From: Aquatica leii
Lineage: Eukaryota > Arthropoda > Insecta > Coleoptera > Lampyridae
DNA length: 64,000 bases
Direction of reading: 5' to 3'
NCBI GenBank assembly: GCA_035610365.1
Contig: CM069435.1
Coordinates: 20,387,123-20,451,122 of the forward strand
Under the pieces are notes generated by a model. It saw nothing but the letters and a program-made list of their open reading frames with translations. It did no database searches and was not told the DNA's origin. Of this stretch, positions 22,399 to 34,309 are shown piece after piece; the first letter of the stretch is position 1; every line of letters begins with the position of its first letter. The translations under genes and the position numbers were made by a program.

Positions 22399-22583
22399 TT
22401 CAAACTTACTGTGAAATTTGATCGTTTAAATTTCTTTTTTTCAAGTTTCACAAAGCAGAAACATAAAGTAACAATCGTGTTAATTAAAAAAATAAAGAAA
22501 TAAATCACATCGGGTAGTGTTGTAATGACAGAAAAAATGAATAAAAAAACAGTCAAAACAAACAGACAAGAAACTACAATCAA
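22399..22583 (-). other. Unidentified ORF with two membrane segments and a splice donor
   Basis: On the minus strand, IVVSCLFVLTVFLFIFSV and YFFIFLINTIVTLCFCF form two hydrophobic segments, followed by a basic patch EKKKFKR. The open frame runs into the sequence ACA|GTAAGT (minus strand, near 22398), a textbook splice donor. It lies immediately outside the right end of the TAA-flanked element. It may be an exon of a receptor-like gene or a decayed one. The family is not recognised. Confidence 0.25.
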
Positions 22584-22599
22584 GTTTATTTGAACTTGA

Positions 22600-24020
22600 A
22601 TACAGAAAATTATGTTAAATCTGAATAATTACTTTTAAGTTAAGTTGTCAACAAATCTATAAAAAATGTATCAATGGCAAAATAGTTTATAAAAACAAAC
22701 TGAATTTAATCACATGTTAATTTCTCTAAAGAAAATCCAAAAAAACTACCAATTTTGCATAAAATTTAAATAATACATTATAAATATCTGCATGATTTTA
22801 ATAACAATATAAAAAAAAACACTTATTTAAAAAATAAATACATAAACAAAGTAATACGTTCAATTAAGTAACAAAATTTTCTATAAGTACATTAGCATTA
22901 ACGTTTATGTTCAATAAAAGTTAGAGCAATCAAATGGGTTAATTAATTGACGGTAAAGTCCTGGAATTTGTAAACAAGTCACAGACAACACTCATCTATT
23001 AAGTTGTTGCTGTTCACAGTTTCATTATATGTAACGAGTACATCGTAAACGACTTAAAATATAACAATCATATTAATATTTATCAATATTTGCACTATTG
23101 AAGTCATCGCCGAATTATTAATTAAAAACTCACGCAAATTTAAATTACTTTGCCAAAGCTGGTAGTTTTAGTTTTAATGGAACGTTGGGTAAGTTATAAT
23201 TGTCAATACCATTACTGCTAATAGCAGAGGGTGTTAATATTGCATGGCTACGTGTTCCGCACCTAATCTTTATATACGTATAACGTTACTTCTACGTTCC
23301 AACGATTATCTCTCCAACTGTGTTAAATGTACTAAAAACGATTTGCCAACATAAATAAATTTGTAATTTAACTCGACATTCCGAATGTTGTTTAGGGTTT
23401 ACGTTAAATCGCATTTATCAGATATCTTACTTTTGCTATGTAGTTCGAAGTTAGAATTCTTCCATTACACATACATATATTTATCAAAATGGGTAGAATT
23501 TGATTCTTAAATACTAAACGAAAACACAGAACCACTAAAAGTGATTATTACGGTGACATACATATCAGCAAATCTTCATCTTTCTTCAAAACTAAGACAA
23601 GAGGATTTGTGTTAAAATCGTTACAGTGACAACATTTTTAGGTTGTTTCGTATAACAGACATAAGCTGATACCAAAGGCGTTTTTGTATTCTGCGCAATG
23701 TGACGTCATGTTCATAAGAATACCGAACAAGTCTACCACAGGCTATTAAAATATTTTTTTTTAGTATCGTCATAAGAAAACTGATGCGGCTATACTCTAG
23801 GTTACTTTCATGGTAACGGTAAAAGAAAAATACATAGTAAAGAGACCACAAATGACCTGTAACTGCTCTTTTTTAAATTAAAAAGTCCACTAAGTGAGTG
23901 GACGGTCCCAAGCTCAGATAGAAAAGTCATCTAGGTACAAACCGGAACTCAGACGAACACGAAATGACAAGCCGGCAACAAAAAAAGAATATGAGAGTTA
24001 AAAAGCAGAGGTGCTTATAA
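22600..24020. other. Gene-free AT-rich stretch
   Basis: I see no coding sequence, RNA gene or repeat structure here. The ORF at 23621-23851 on the minus strand has no recognisable motif. Confidence 0.4.
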
Positions 24021-24026
24021 TGTTAA

Positions 24027-24990
24027 TGTTCTCAAATCATACGAAAAGGCTTTTGAATATTACTCTCAAATAAACGTTCTATAAAACCAAAATTTTCTTT
24101 ATATTTTTTGTGCGAATTAGAAAACAAACACTTTTTTCTACTTTTGAATAACAATTTATTAACATTATTTTTAATAAACATAGGACATACTATATCGTCA
24201 AATTTTTAGGTAATAAATGTTTTGAATAAAAATGCCGAAATTATATTTGCAAAATTATTTAAAAAGTATTTGTTACGTCTAAATTTTAACTATTAATGTA
24301 ATTTACTGAAATGTGTGTTCTGATAGTCACATTATTTTTGTATGTAGGATATATAAACCTGGCTTATCAGACCCGGAGTAATGTTTGGTTATAAGAATAT
24401 GCAGCGTTTGTTACTATAATTTATAAACAATTTTTCTTATATAATAATTAATAAGTAACAACGATACTTGTTTTTTGTTATAAAATAACTGTTTATTTTT
24501 TCAATTTCTTAATTTGAATGTTGGTCCGGTTTATGTAAAAGTAGGTATTGTACCGGATATGCATCCTAGAGTTAAGCGGATTAACAAATACCTCACTTAT
24601 TAATTATGTGTTGTCAATGAAAGTGCGGTAATGCTCATTTTAAAGACATTTAATAATATTGATGGTATTGATTTCTATAAATATACGTTAAGCTTATGGC
24701 TTTTTGTTTGTCGTATAAATACAATAAGGTGATTACCATTATTAAATTGTATATGTGTTTTTTAAAATCATACGAGGATAATTAAATATTACTCTGAAAC
24801 AAGCGTTTTATGAAACTACAACTGCTTTTATGTTTTTGTGCAAATTAATAAACAATTCTACCGGATATGCATCTTAGGATTAAGCAGATTAATAAATACC
24901 TCACTTATTAATGAGTTTCATAATTACCTTTTGTAAATATATGGATTTTTGTCGTATAAATATAAATTTTTCATTTACAAAATTGTAATA
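24027..24990. repeat. Partially duplicated 5' flank of the DD35E Tc1-like element
   Basis: Two blocks occur twice in the same orientation. Block 1 is 24035-24128 and 24765-24857 (ATCATACGA ... ATATTACTCT ... TTGTGC then AATTA). Block 2 is 24550-24605 and 24858-24912 (ACCGGATATGCATC ... TAAGC ... AAATACCTCACTTATTAAT). The second copy of block 2 contains a second potential left terminal repeat of the Tc1-like element, so two start positions are possible. Confidence 0.65.
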
Positions 24991-26520
24991 TGAATTGGGA
25001 GTTCCTGGTGGTAACATCATTGTTTATGTGATTATAATATTTTGTGAATATGCCTCGAAGATTAGGACACGTGGATTGTACCTTATAATTAAGAGGAAGT
25101 ACTGTTGGGATGTCACCTCGAACAATACCACAACATATTGACTTATCGGTAAGCATTTTTCTAAAGTATATTTTTTACATTGCATTGCAACACAGTCAGC
25201 ATGTATTAAATATGATCCCTTACAATACTATTTTATAAGATATTGGAATCTATTAAATTGACGTCAAAGTTTTAAATACATATATAATGTATAATGGCTT
25301 TTAATATGGTACTAATGATAAATGTAATCTAATACTAAGAACTTAGCACTTTGAAGATTAAACAAATCCGGCGATGGATTACGAAAGGTCAGGAAGTTGC
25401 TAATAGGCCACTTGTAAGCAACAGACCACCTAAGCCTAGAATTACTTCTCGACAAGAAGATGCGGACATACTCGGCTATACATTACAAAATCCTTTTACA
25501 ACTTGCCAAAAAATAAAGGAAACGCTGAATATTAATTGCTCTGTTTCCACCATTCAGAGACGTTTACACGAATCAAAAATTACATTGTAGAAAACCGGCA
25601 AGTAAACCTAATATTACAGAACGTCATGCTGCAGCTCGGTTGCGCTTTTGTCGTCAATATTTAAATTTGGATTGGAGTACTGTTATCTTTACAGGTGAAA
25701 AAGTATTTTCTAGCACTGATCAATGTCCAACTACAGTGTGGAGACCACAAAACACTCGTTACAATATAGAACATGTTTTGCCCAATAGACAAAGTGGTAG
25801 AGTGACAGCTGAAGTGTGGGGATGGATATCTCAAGCGGGTCCAGGAGAGTTAGTGCAAGTGACACCACCTCGATTTACTTCAGAGCAATACCTGAATATT
25901 TTAGATAATATCTTGATAACTTCTGCGAGAAGAATATTTCCACAAGATGAGCTGGAAATTATTCAAGTAGTCCAAGATAATTCTCCTATTCATACAGCAC
26001 AAATTGTTAGGGACTGTATTGAAGATCAAAACAAAGTTGAAATAATTGAATGGCCAGCGAGATCACTAGATTTGAACCCAATTGAAAATATGTGGGGTGC
26101 AATGATCAGAAACTGGGATAGTGATATTCAATTTAGAACACCTGAAAATATTATCCAACATTCACAATTAGTTTGGGAACGGTTTCGTGGATCACAGTTG
26201 CGTGAAAATTTAGTAAACTCTATGCAGTCTAGATTAGAAACATGCATACAAAATAATTGTTATTACACAAAATATTAATTATTTCTATACAACTTTTGTA
26301 TTGTTATTGTTTTTTATTGATATGTTTTTTTATTTAATTATATTATTAAAATAAACTACAGCATGAACTGTAATTATAAACGTATGCTTATTTATTAACA
26401 TTTTATTAACGCAAAAGTGAGTAATACCTAAATAATTATTATTAAAATAAAAATAATATTAATGAATACAAAAATGTAATTATGATACTCAGTAATAAGT
26501 GAAGTATTTAATCGCTTAAA
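24572..26520 (+). mobile_element. Tc1-like transposon, DD35E spacing
   Basis: The left repeat TTAAGCGGATTAACAAATAC at 24572 (or the second copy at 24879) is inverted relative to the right end 26491-26520, which reads GTAATAAGTGAAGTATTTAA then TCGCTTAAA. Shared words are TTAAGC, ATTAA, AATAC and TCACTTATTA. A transposase gene with few lesions lies between. The exact ends and TA target duplications could not be fixed. Confidence 0.65.
25030..26278 (+). pseudogene. Tc1-like transposase, catalytic Asp replaced and one frameshift
   Basis: The probable N-terminus MPRRLGHVDCTL lies at about 25047 and is followed by a stop, then SPRTIPQHIDLS and a donor-like GTAAGC at 25150. The frame resumes at 25351 with KIKQIRRWITKGQEV, so a ~200-bp intron is possible. 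The open stretch 25351-25590 shifts frame near 25586 into CRKPASKPNITERHAAARL, then 25640-26278 is open to the end. Catalytic boxes are IFTGEKVFSS (Asp to Gly, normally FTDEK), VQDNSPIHTA and LNPIENMWG; 35 residues separate the second Asp from the Glu. The lost first Asp alone would inactivate the enzyme. Confidence 0.8.
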
Positions 26521-26668
26521 GAAAAACAAGAATGTGACTATGTGAACAAAAATTTAAATCAATTACATTATATTGGAACAAATATTTATTCTTACACGGG
26601 AAAATTCTGTTTGATAGTATCATTTATATTTAAACGAAATTAAAGTATAAAAGTTTCACTTTATTTAT

Positions 26669-27360
26669 AAATAACTAGCTGTACCCTGCCACGCTTCGCA
26701 GTGGCACATTGTGATTGAATGGTTGACATTTAATGTAATTATATTTATATACATTAAAAGTGAGGTTAATCCAAAATAAATAATATATTTACTAAATAAT
26801 ATAATTACGTCCACGGGTTAGATGTAATAAAAAAGATATAACCACTCACTTCTGTTAGAAATTCACTTGAATTATAATAAGTCCTTTTATTTTGCCTGTC
26901 AGTTAATAATATTTTTACTGTCCATCTTTGATATAAAATATAACCTCTACTTACGATTTGGTGAAAGGCGCAGTTCGATCACAACACTATCACACCAAAA
27001 ATTGATTTAAGTGAATATTTAATTCAGATTGTATAATAATCAGAATCAGATGCAAATTTTTTCGTAAATAAACAATGTAATTGGGAACGAAATTGTTTCT
27101 CATGTGACTGCGTCATTATTATTGCGGTTGTCAGCGAGTGTTTTCATCGCTTATGACAGATGGCGCGGTCACTGGTACACAGCTGATCGTTAAAAAAACT
27201 TTTTTCTCGCGGTCGCAGATATGTGACTGATGCAAAAAATAGATAAAAACAATCCTTGATGCGGATTTTATATCATGTTAAAATTTCAACTCAATCGGTG
27301 CAGAACTTTTTGAGTTTTTGAAGCGTACACAAACCAACATAACATTTTTATATATATAAA
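26669..27360 (+). mobile_element. Retroposon-like interspersed repeat
   Basis: The segment starts ACTAGCTGTACCCTGCCACG and ends with AAACCAACATAACATTT followed by a TATA-repeat tail. Both ends match a style of dispersed repeat widespread in insect genomes. It carries no ORF of note. Assignment to a named superfamily is not possible from sequence inspection. Confidence 0.45.
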
Positions 27361-27895
27361 TTTTGCACATACAGCAAAATATTAATAGTACCTATGTAAA
27401 ATTGTTTTTATAAAATTAGTAATTAGATTATTATTTACAATTTACCTTAATTTTATACGTTCAAAATTTTACTATCAATAAGCATGTATCTAAAATTATA
27501 GAAAAAAATGTGTGTTTTTTTATTCGAATAAAAATATAAATACGGTCATAAAAGTAATACTATTTTCTTATGGTTTGAGAAATACATGTAAATTTTTTTA
27601 TTTACAAGACAAAAGGACATAACCTCAAGGTATATTTACAAGTATAAATACTGGTAATACTATTAGAATGTGACTGAAAATGCGGTAATGTTCATTTTAG
27701 GGACATTTCCAATTACTATGGCTGTACATATGTAGGAAGTTAAGAAAAAAGGAAAGGAAACCAAATGATACTTGACTACATTCTGATATATAGTGGGAAA
27801 CACAAAAACGAACGAACAGCAGCTGGCGTAAGTAACTAAAATAAAAAATTGAAAATATAATCATATAGATAATAAGTACATATGATCCTAACATA
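27360..27895. other. Gene-free stretch
   Basis: AT-rich. A short word series at 27660-27710 (GCGGTAATGTTCATTTTAGG then GACATTT) also occurs near 24625-24650, so it shares a small repeat with the flank of the Tc1-like element. Nothing else is recognised. Confidence 0.35.
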
Positions 27896-27899
27896 CCAA

Positions 27900-28562
27900 G
27901 AGAACAAAGAAGATCCTTCTATAAAAAACTACAAAACGTGATAAACACCTCCTAAAAACCACCTTATAATAGTAAAAGATTTAAATGCACGAAAAGAAAA
28001 TGAACCTCTGAATGGAGTAAAGTAACGCTTTCGTGAAGCAGTTAACAACGAAACCGTTTAATAAATTTTTGCACAAAAGAGGTTGAGAATTAACAATTTG
28101 ATCTTCATTCTAAGTATAGTCATTTACAAGCTCTCGAAGCCTGCAGTCCATGATATATTATGTGATAAGAAATAAAAACTTTAAACCATATGACATACTG
28201 GAAGCACAGTGAATATAAGAAGCGACCATGCACTATTATTTTGCAAAATAAGACTAGAGAATCAGACTCAGAATTTAGAGAAAAAATAAATGTGGAGTCG
28301 TTTCAGAACTAGAGAATCGAACATCTTTATCACAGATGGTTAAAAAATAAAATTAAAAAAAACCCTATAAATAAGAACGAAAACTGAATGAAGTATGAAG
28401 AAAGTTAAACATTAATATACTAGAAGCTGCTGAAGAGATCGTAGGCAAGAGAAAAGTACAAATATCACCAAAACGAAAAAAAATAATGGTTTACGAAAGA
28501 AGTCAAAGAAATGACAGAAAACATAGAGAAGATATTCTTACGATACAAAGGAACAACGTTGT
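27900..28562 (+). pseudogene. RTE-clade relic, endonuclease and linker
   Basis: Motifs in the plus strand across frames: KDLNARKENEPLNGVK near 27978-28025, RFREAVNNETV near 28030-28060, LRINNLIFIL near 28085-28115, RSDHALLFCKIRLE near 28218-28262 (the SDH endonuclease motif is kept) and WFTKEVKEMT near 28490-28520 before IFLRYKGTT. These are the endonuclease end and linker of an RTE element. The relic is broken at 28562 by repeat copy A and appears to resume at 30904. Confidence 0.7.
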
Positions 28563-30903
28563 AACCGTCGTTTGAGTTTGTGCGATTTATTTTGTTATTT
28601 GAGTTGATTTTATTCGTTTCGTGTACTTTGGAATGGTTTGAGTACATTCACGTTAATTTAATAAAGTTAGTTCACGTTTTTAAATTCATCTTTGGCAATC
28701 CAGTTTGTCAGAAAATATTGTATTCAATTAATTCGAAATTATTACGCTGCATATACAACCGTATTCTGCATTTACGTTGATTTGGCATTTTCTTTGTCCT
28801 GGTAAAATTCCAGTTGTATGTATTTGTTTCCCTTTTAAGACACTCTTGTAATTAAATATATTTTAGCAGCTTGGTTATCTTCAGTTTGTTTAAAATTCAT
28901 TGTATTAACTACGTTTTTAGCGCATTTAGAATTGAGTCATGTTGATTTTTTAAATAATTTATTGCTTCAAATAGTCCATTTTATTATTCGGTTTCAACAA
29001 GTTAATCTTTATGAGTGTAATTGAATATTTTGGTTTGGATATTTTTTTTGTTAACGTTATAATCTATTCATGAGGAAGGCTGTCTTCGAACACTACTATA
29101 TTCTTTCCACGTCTTTGTTTTACGGTTTTCTTTGACAAAGATTTCGGTCCAAGTTTTTAATAGTAAGGTAGCGCACAGAAGTTATAGAGATAGGTGGCTT
29201 TGGTTTTGAAAGAAAGTAACTAAGTTTTCAATCATTGAAAGCCAATATGATGTAGTTTGCTTAGGGGCGAATCAACCCTAAAGATTTGAAGGTAACCGCG
29301 GAAGTTATGCAAAAAACAGTAAATTTTTAGTTTAGTTAGTGGAGGTTTGTTTCTCCTAGTTCGTAAAATGTACGGTTTTTAAAAACTTTCACGTACTTTC
29401 AAGTTTTTTTTTACGTTATTTTTTTACGTGGTTTTATCTTCGCGGCTCATTGAAAATCTTCCGACGGTAACTTGTCGAATGGTTGAGGTTCCCTATCGAA
29501 GTTCCTGATGACGTCAACGGGTCTAAAGCTAACCAGTAGTACCCGTCTACGAACAAAATTTCAAGGTATTTATTGATTACTGAGTAAGCTATTTATTCGC
29601 GAGTACAGTGATTGAAAAGCATTGAAATTAATTATGATGAGAGTTCACTGCTAGTTATCGAATCTTTAGTTCATTCGCCAAACATTTTATGGTGTTTGCT
29701 TGTGCTAATCTTAATTTGTTTTTTTTAAACTATTTTTATTATTAAACACCAAAAATTAAAGACGATATGTAACCAACGTTTAAAATGTTTTATCGACGTT
29801 AAACCAGAAAAATTTATTTATTACGTACCATAGTATTAAGATTTTCGATTTTTGTTTTATTTTAAACGGTTACGAAATTTATTTTATTTTGATAGTATTG
29901 AAACGTTCGAGAAATTATTTACAAATGCAAGAGCCTTCTAGAAGCTGTCTAGAAGATATAGCGAAAAGTAGGGAACGTTCGAGAAGGATTCGCCGATGTC
30001 TATAAATGCCGAACATGGAAATCGTAGGTCAGTTATTGCTGGAATGTGAATGCAGCTGTATTAAGAAGATTATGCAAGTGAAGATAAATAAGTGATTAGC
30101 ACGTGCGAAGTTTTAAATAAATAACAGTGTACACCGAATCGAGTGAACGTGACTTATAGTGTAAACAAGTTAGTGGCTTTATCTTATCGTCGCGTAAGTG
30201 ATAGCATATTATTGTTTTATATAAATTTCTGTAAGTTTTTATCCTTAGATATTTAAATTTAATTAGTTCGGTTAATTTAAAAGTGTACATATTTCTAGAA
30301 TAAGTAAACGTATTTTTAGTCGTTTTAAATAAATTAGTTTTTAATAAATAAATTCGTAACAGTATGTATTTTTTTTTCTATTAATGCGAACACGGCCGTG
30401 CGTTATATTTTTCTTATAAAATGTAATTAAGTTTTTTGTAAAATTATTTTCATTTTGTTTATAATTTCAGTGTACCCATGATATTCTTTTCATTCAGTTT
30501 TGTTTTGATTTAAAATTTTATTTGCGTTAACTCGATTCAAATTTAATGTAATTTCTGGTTTGTCTATTTTTTTTCGAATTATGTAATAAATGTTAAATTT
30601 TTAAATGTATCAAAGCTTTTATTCAGTTGACCTTCGCAAATGCGCATTTTAAGATTACAGATTTTCGTGCTACACCAATTGGAGCGGACTCGTGGACGGC
30701 AAGGGCCTGCAGCCCATTTGAGCTTTACATCTTCCTAGCGCCATTTGATTGTGACTTTTGTTTTCGTTTACTTTCAAGTTCTTCAAACTATCAAGGAATT
30801 TTGAATATAATCCACACCCATCTTCACTGGTCACCGATAAAACCTCGTTTATGCTACTTGAATTCAGGCAAGTTTAATTTTTCTAGCTTTTGGACATAAC
30901 AAA
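28563..30903. mobile_element. LTR-like dispersed repeat, copy A, carrying a heat-shock-like promoter
   Basis: The segment splits an RTE relic. It starts TGTAACCGTCG near 28560 and ends GGACATAACA near 30903. It aligns by eye with copy B (48757-50830): the shared blocks are AATCTTCCG at 29456, CAAGGTATTTATTGA at 29561, TAATAAATGTTAAA at 30582, TAGCGCC at 30736, and a CCACACCCATCTTCACTGG block at 30812. About 0.5-0.6 kb around 29770-30360 has no counterpart in copy B; that extra piece holds the promoter described separately. No coding sequence is seen. Confidence 0.5.
29906..30034 (+). promoter_or_regulatory. Heat-shock-type core promoter (HSE cluster, TATA box, initiator)
   Basis: Three inverted nTTCnnGAAn-type cores occur at 29906-29913 (TTCGAGAA), 29936-29943 (TTCTAGAA) and 29978-29985 (TTCGAGAA), with a near match GTCTAGAA at 29947-29954. 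They are followed by TATAAATG at 30001 and an insect initiator TCAGTT at 30029-30034, whose A is 30 bp from the first T of the TATA box. Downstream is an AG-rich leader, a donor CGC|GTAAGT at 30194 and an acceptor TAATTTCAG ending at 30470. No ORF of note follows. Confidence 0.6.
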
Positions 30904-31310
30904 GTCTGTAGAAGATCAACAGCAAAACGTAATACAAAGAAACATAACAAACCAAAAAAATAAGAAAGATGAATTGCAAATAATGGGAAAAAGTTGCAAA
31001 TCAAAGCATCAACCAATGGAAAGCATATTTTTTAGTAATTATACAAAAAGAATTACGCTGCTGACGTAAATTTAAAAGATAAAAACATGAACAACACAAT
31101 AATAATCACGAACAGTATAAAGTAAAGGAATTGTTGAAGTACGCCAAAAATTTCTTGTAAAGCAGTAAGCAATAATATACAACAAAATATTAGAAATAAC
31201 ACAAATACCACAAGAATGGAAAACGTGTGACAATAACTATATTTAAGACAGGACAAAAATTGATCCTAAAGCGTATAAAGTTTTATATAGGTTACAATAT
31301 ATAAAAACTG
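30904..31310 (+). pseudogene. RTE-clade relic, start of reverse transcriptase
   Basis: Beyond copy A, the plus strand carries KSVEDQQQNVIQRN near 30903-30945 and the weak reverse transcriptase start TQIPQEWKTCDNN near 31200-31240, followed by KIDPKAYK near 31258-31280. This fits the next part of the RTE relic interrupted at 28562. It is too degraded for a confident call on its own. Confidence 0.4.
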
Positions 31311-31597
31311 TACCTGTAGTCAATGAAACGGCTCAAAATTCGTAATTACGTTTCTTACTATAAAAGTTGATATTGTAAATATGGATGTATTATTCTGTAT
31401 TTCTTTTATACAGATTTATCAGGTGTTTAACGCACACTTGGCTAACCTGCATCAACTTCTGTTTTTTAGGTCGGACCAAAATGCAAAACTTTTCGTGACG
31501 ACCATAATTCAAAATTGATGTAATGTTCAATCTAAAAAATATAATCAAAGCTCTCAAAGGTAAGTAATTCTGGTATTCGGACGAGTTAAAGCAGATT

Positions 31598-31700
31598 TTG
31601 GCCCGGCCCGACCCGAAATCCGGCCCGGGCCGTAGAGAAATAATTCGAGCCGGGTTCCTTCTATTAAAGCTCGGCTCCATCCCGATATCCAGGCGATCAC
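31598..31700. repeat. GC-rich palindromic patch
   Basis: In AT-rich surroundings, GCCCGGCCCGACCCG at 31601 is followed by the perfect palindrome CGGCCCGGGCCG at 31621-31632 and by GAGCCGGGT and GCTCGGCTCC. Such GGCCCGGG words occur in subterminal regions of some hAT elements. Element ends were not found. Confidence 0.35.
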
Positions 31701-31799
31701 ACAGTGTAATCAAACTAAATTTATAAGTTAATACTATAGACGATAGGGCGTTTGTAATAAAAGCTTTGTTACAATTTAACAATAAAATGCTAGATTTAT

Positions 31800-32440
31800 T
31801 AAATTAAAATTTAAGTAAATTAATTAAATTAAACAAACAAAAGAAATGACAGCAACTAAGTGACGTTATAAAATTTTATATGAATAGAAAGTAAATAACA
31901 TAACACAAGAAACAAAATAAAATAATACAGAATTAAAACTTTATGCATAATGAAATTATAAAATAAAGCAATTTATACATAAAATCTACAATAAACCACA
32001 GAAAATCCATATGAGTTATGAACATTCCTTAAATCGATATAATTTCAATAGAACAATCTTAATGTCCACGGTTGGCAGACTTTCTGGTGGCAAAAAAACC
32101 TTGAAAATGTTTAATGCCAAAAATTGAGGTGATCGCAGAGCTGAACTGAATACGTTAGAAGAATAATCCGCTCCGCTCATCTTAAAGACGTAACCAGAGT
32201 AACAGAGATGAAGACACTGAGAACGACGATAGACCAGATATGATCAGATAAAAAATAGAGACGTAAGACAGCAATGTAAAATGATAGGCTGTTACGGTCG
32301 AATTTTCGTTATGCACGCCTATGTTGCTACGGACGAAATTTTCTTTGCGTACGCCTATGTATTCCCAACGTGGAATCAATTTACGGTTTACTCAGGCAGC
32401 AGATACCTGTGTAATCACAGAAAAGGGGTATAACAGCATC
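31800..32440. other. Gene-free stretch
   Basis: AT-rich, no recognisable coding sequence or repeat structure. Confidence 0.35.
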
Positions 32441-32444
32441 CGAT

Positions 32445-33255
32445 TTCGGGTTGTGTTATGTGTATACTTTAAAATTTAAGTAATGACTTTGTAGACTTGG
32501 ATTTCGTGAGATATTAGGTTGACACGAATTGCGATTCAAATTACTTGCAGGGTACGTGTCGAAGGAAGTACTTTCTTCGCACCAGGGGAAACTCCTGTAT
32601 TTGTGGTAAGTGCTTTTATATCTTTTCTTTCGTCGTCAACGAGGTTACTCACGAAACTTTAGCTAATCATAACTTCGTACTGATTACCGTAATTGTAATA
32701 TCATTTAATCAGTAAATTTGCTTATACTACGTATGCTGTATCCTACCCTTAATAATTGTGATAATTTAATGTTAATGCTATACTAATTATTTTTGTCTTA
32801 TTGTCGGTAATGCCATATTACTAATTATGTAAACGATATTTACTACAAATTATTCTTCGCTATATATTTTTACTGTAGTTTACTTATGTACGGTGTGTTG
32901 CCTATGCTACTGGCATTTCTGTATTGAGAAGTCTTATATTCTGTGATAATCATCAGCGATTCTACATTAAAATTGTTATTGTGGTTAGTTATTCTTTTAT
33001 GACAACATACCTGTCTCCTGTGACTATCGTTACCAACTAATTACTTTTGACTACTCGAACAGCTGAGTAGACGAATTACGAACCTAACATCTTGTTACAA
33101 GTGCTACCATTCTGTTGTGAGCGGACAGAAGTCACTTTTGGGATAAGCTCTGGCGCTCTTAATTATATTTAATGTATCTATGAACACCCTCTCTCACCGA
33201 CGCTTGTGAGTTGGCCGTGCAGGTTCGTAAAACCACAAAAGCTTGTAACAAGGCA
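32445..33255. mobile_element. LTR-like dispersed repeat, copy C1
   Basis: The segment begins near TTGTGTTATGTGTATAC (32452) and ends GCTTGTAACA (33253). It aligns by eye with copy C4 (41281-42985): TGGTAAGT at 32604 versus 41813, the ACGAGGTTACTCA/ACGGTGCTACTCA pair, and TACGAACCTAACATCTTGTT at 33077 versus 42828. It carries TGGCGCT at 33151-33157 followed by CACCCTCTCTCACCG. A near-perfect palindrome CGAAGGAAGTACTTTCTTCG lies at 32560-32579. No ORF. Confidence 0.5.
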
Positions 33256-34305
33256 TCAATAAATTAGTAAAACGAAGAAAGAGAAAATGAATCAACCACT
33301 TCGACCGAGCATAAGAAAATAGGCTAATAACCAAACCAAATACTGTAAACAACAAGAAAAATCCTGGTAAACCTCAGAAGAAATGGATAGATATCTAGGC
33401 ATCTACCTCTATGAATCACCTTAAACGTGAAGAAAAACAAAAATAAGAGTGTCTTCTAAGCTCTCTAATGATGAAAATATGAAACAAAGTATTATTGGAG
33501 TACACGGTGTAGTATTACAATGGACCGTAATTATCGTAACATAAAGGCACTCTGCTCAGGTTACGATCATTTTGTGTTTGAATTGAAGTAGTTGTTATTT
33601 TACTCGAGAAAAGATAGCATAAACTTACTGAGCAACATGACCAAGTGAAGGGAAAAAAGAAAAGATGTAATAACAAAGGAAGTTACTGTCAAGAAGTAGA
33701 AAGACTGATAACGGCTTGGCAGTCGTAAGTAATTAATTTCTCAGATCAGACAAAGCCAGACTTTATTATTTGCCAGAAGTCAAACTGGTCGCAGTATACG
33801 TGGAGAAGAATAACACCCAGATTGTATGACAAAATTCTTTGCCGATTTAATAGTTGAACTTGTGATCATGAAATAAAGTGGGCGACAGTTTATTAGCGTC
33901 GCTTATTGGAATCACGAAGAATATTATCAGTCGGGTAATATCAATACTGTATTAATAAAACGGACCGGGCGTATCGAACCACATAGAAAAAAATATCGTT
34001 TATAGTAATCATAATTTCGGTTTATATTATCACTTTGCATGGATTTTTTAATCGAAGTTCAGAACATTTTTCGTTTATTTGCAATATCAAGTGTTATCAA
34101 ACCCCTGCACTGTATATTAACATAGTCTGAAGTATGTTTATCAGTTACCATCGGTGTGACGACTATTAAAAAATAAATGACGTACCAATAGTTAGAATAA
34201 TTAAAAACAGTTTTGCATATTTAGCTTTATTTTTGAAGTGTATTTATTTAATCAAGTATGTATTTTGACTGATCTACGTAACATTTCTTCGAGTTACTTC
34301 GTATT
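33256..34305. other. Gene-free stretch
   Basis: No gene or repeat structure recognised. Short minus-sense and plus-sense reading frames are broken and show no family motif. Confidence 0.35.
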
Positions 34306-34309
34306 TTTA

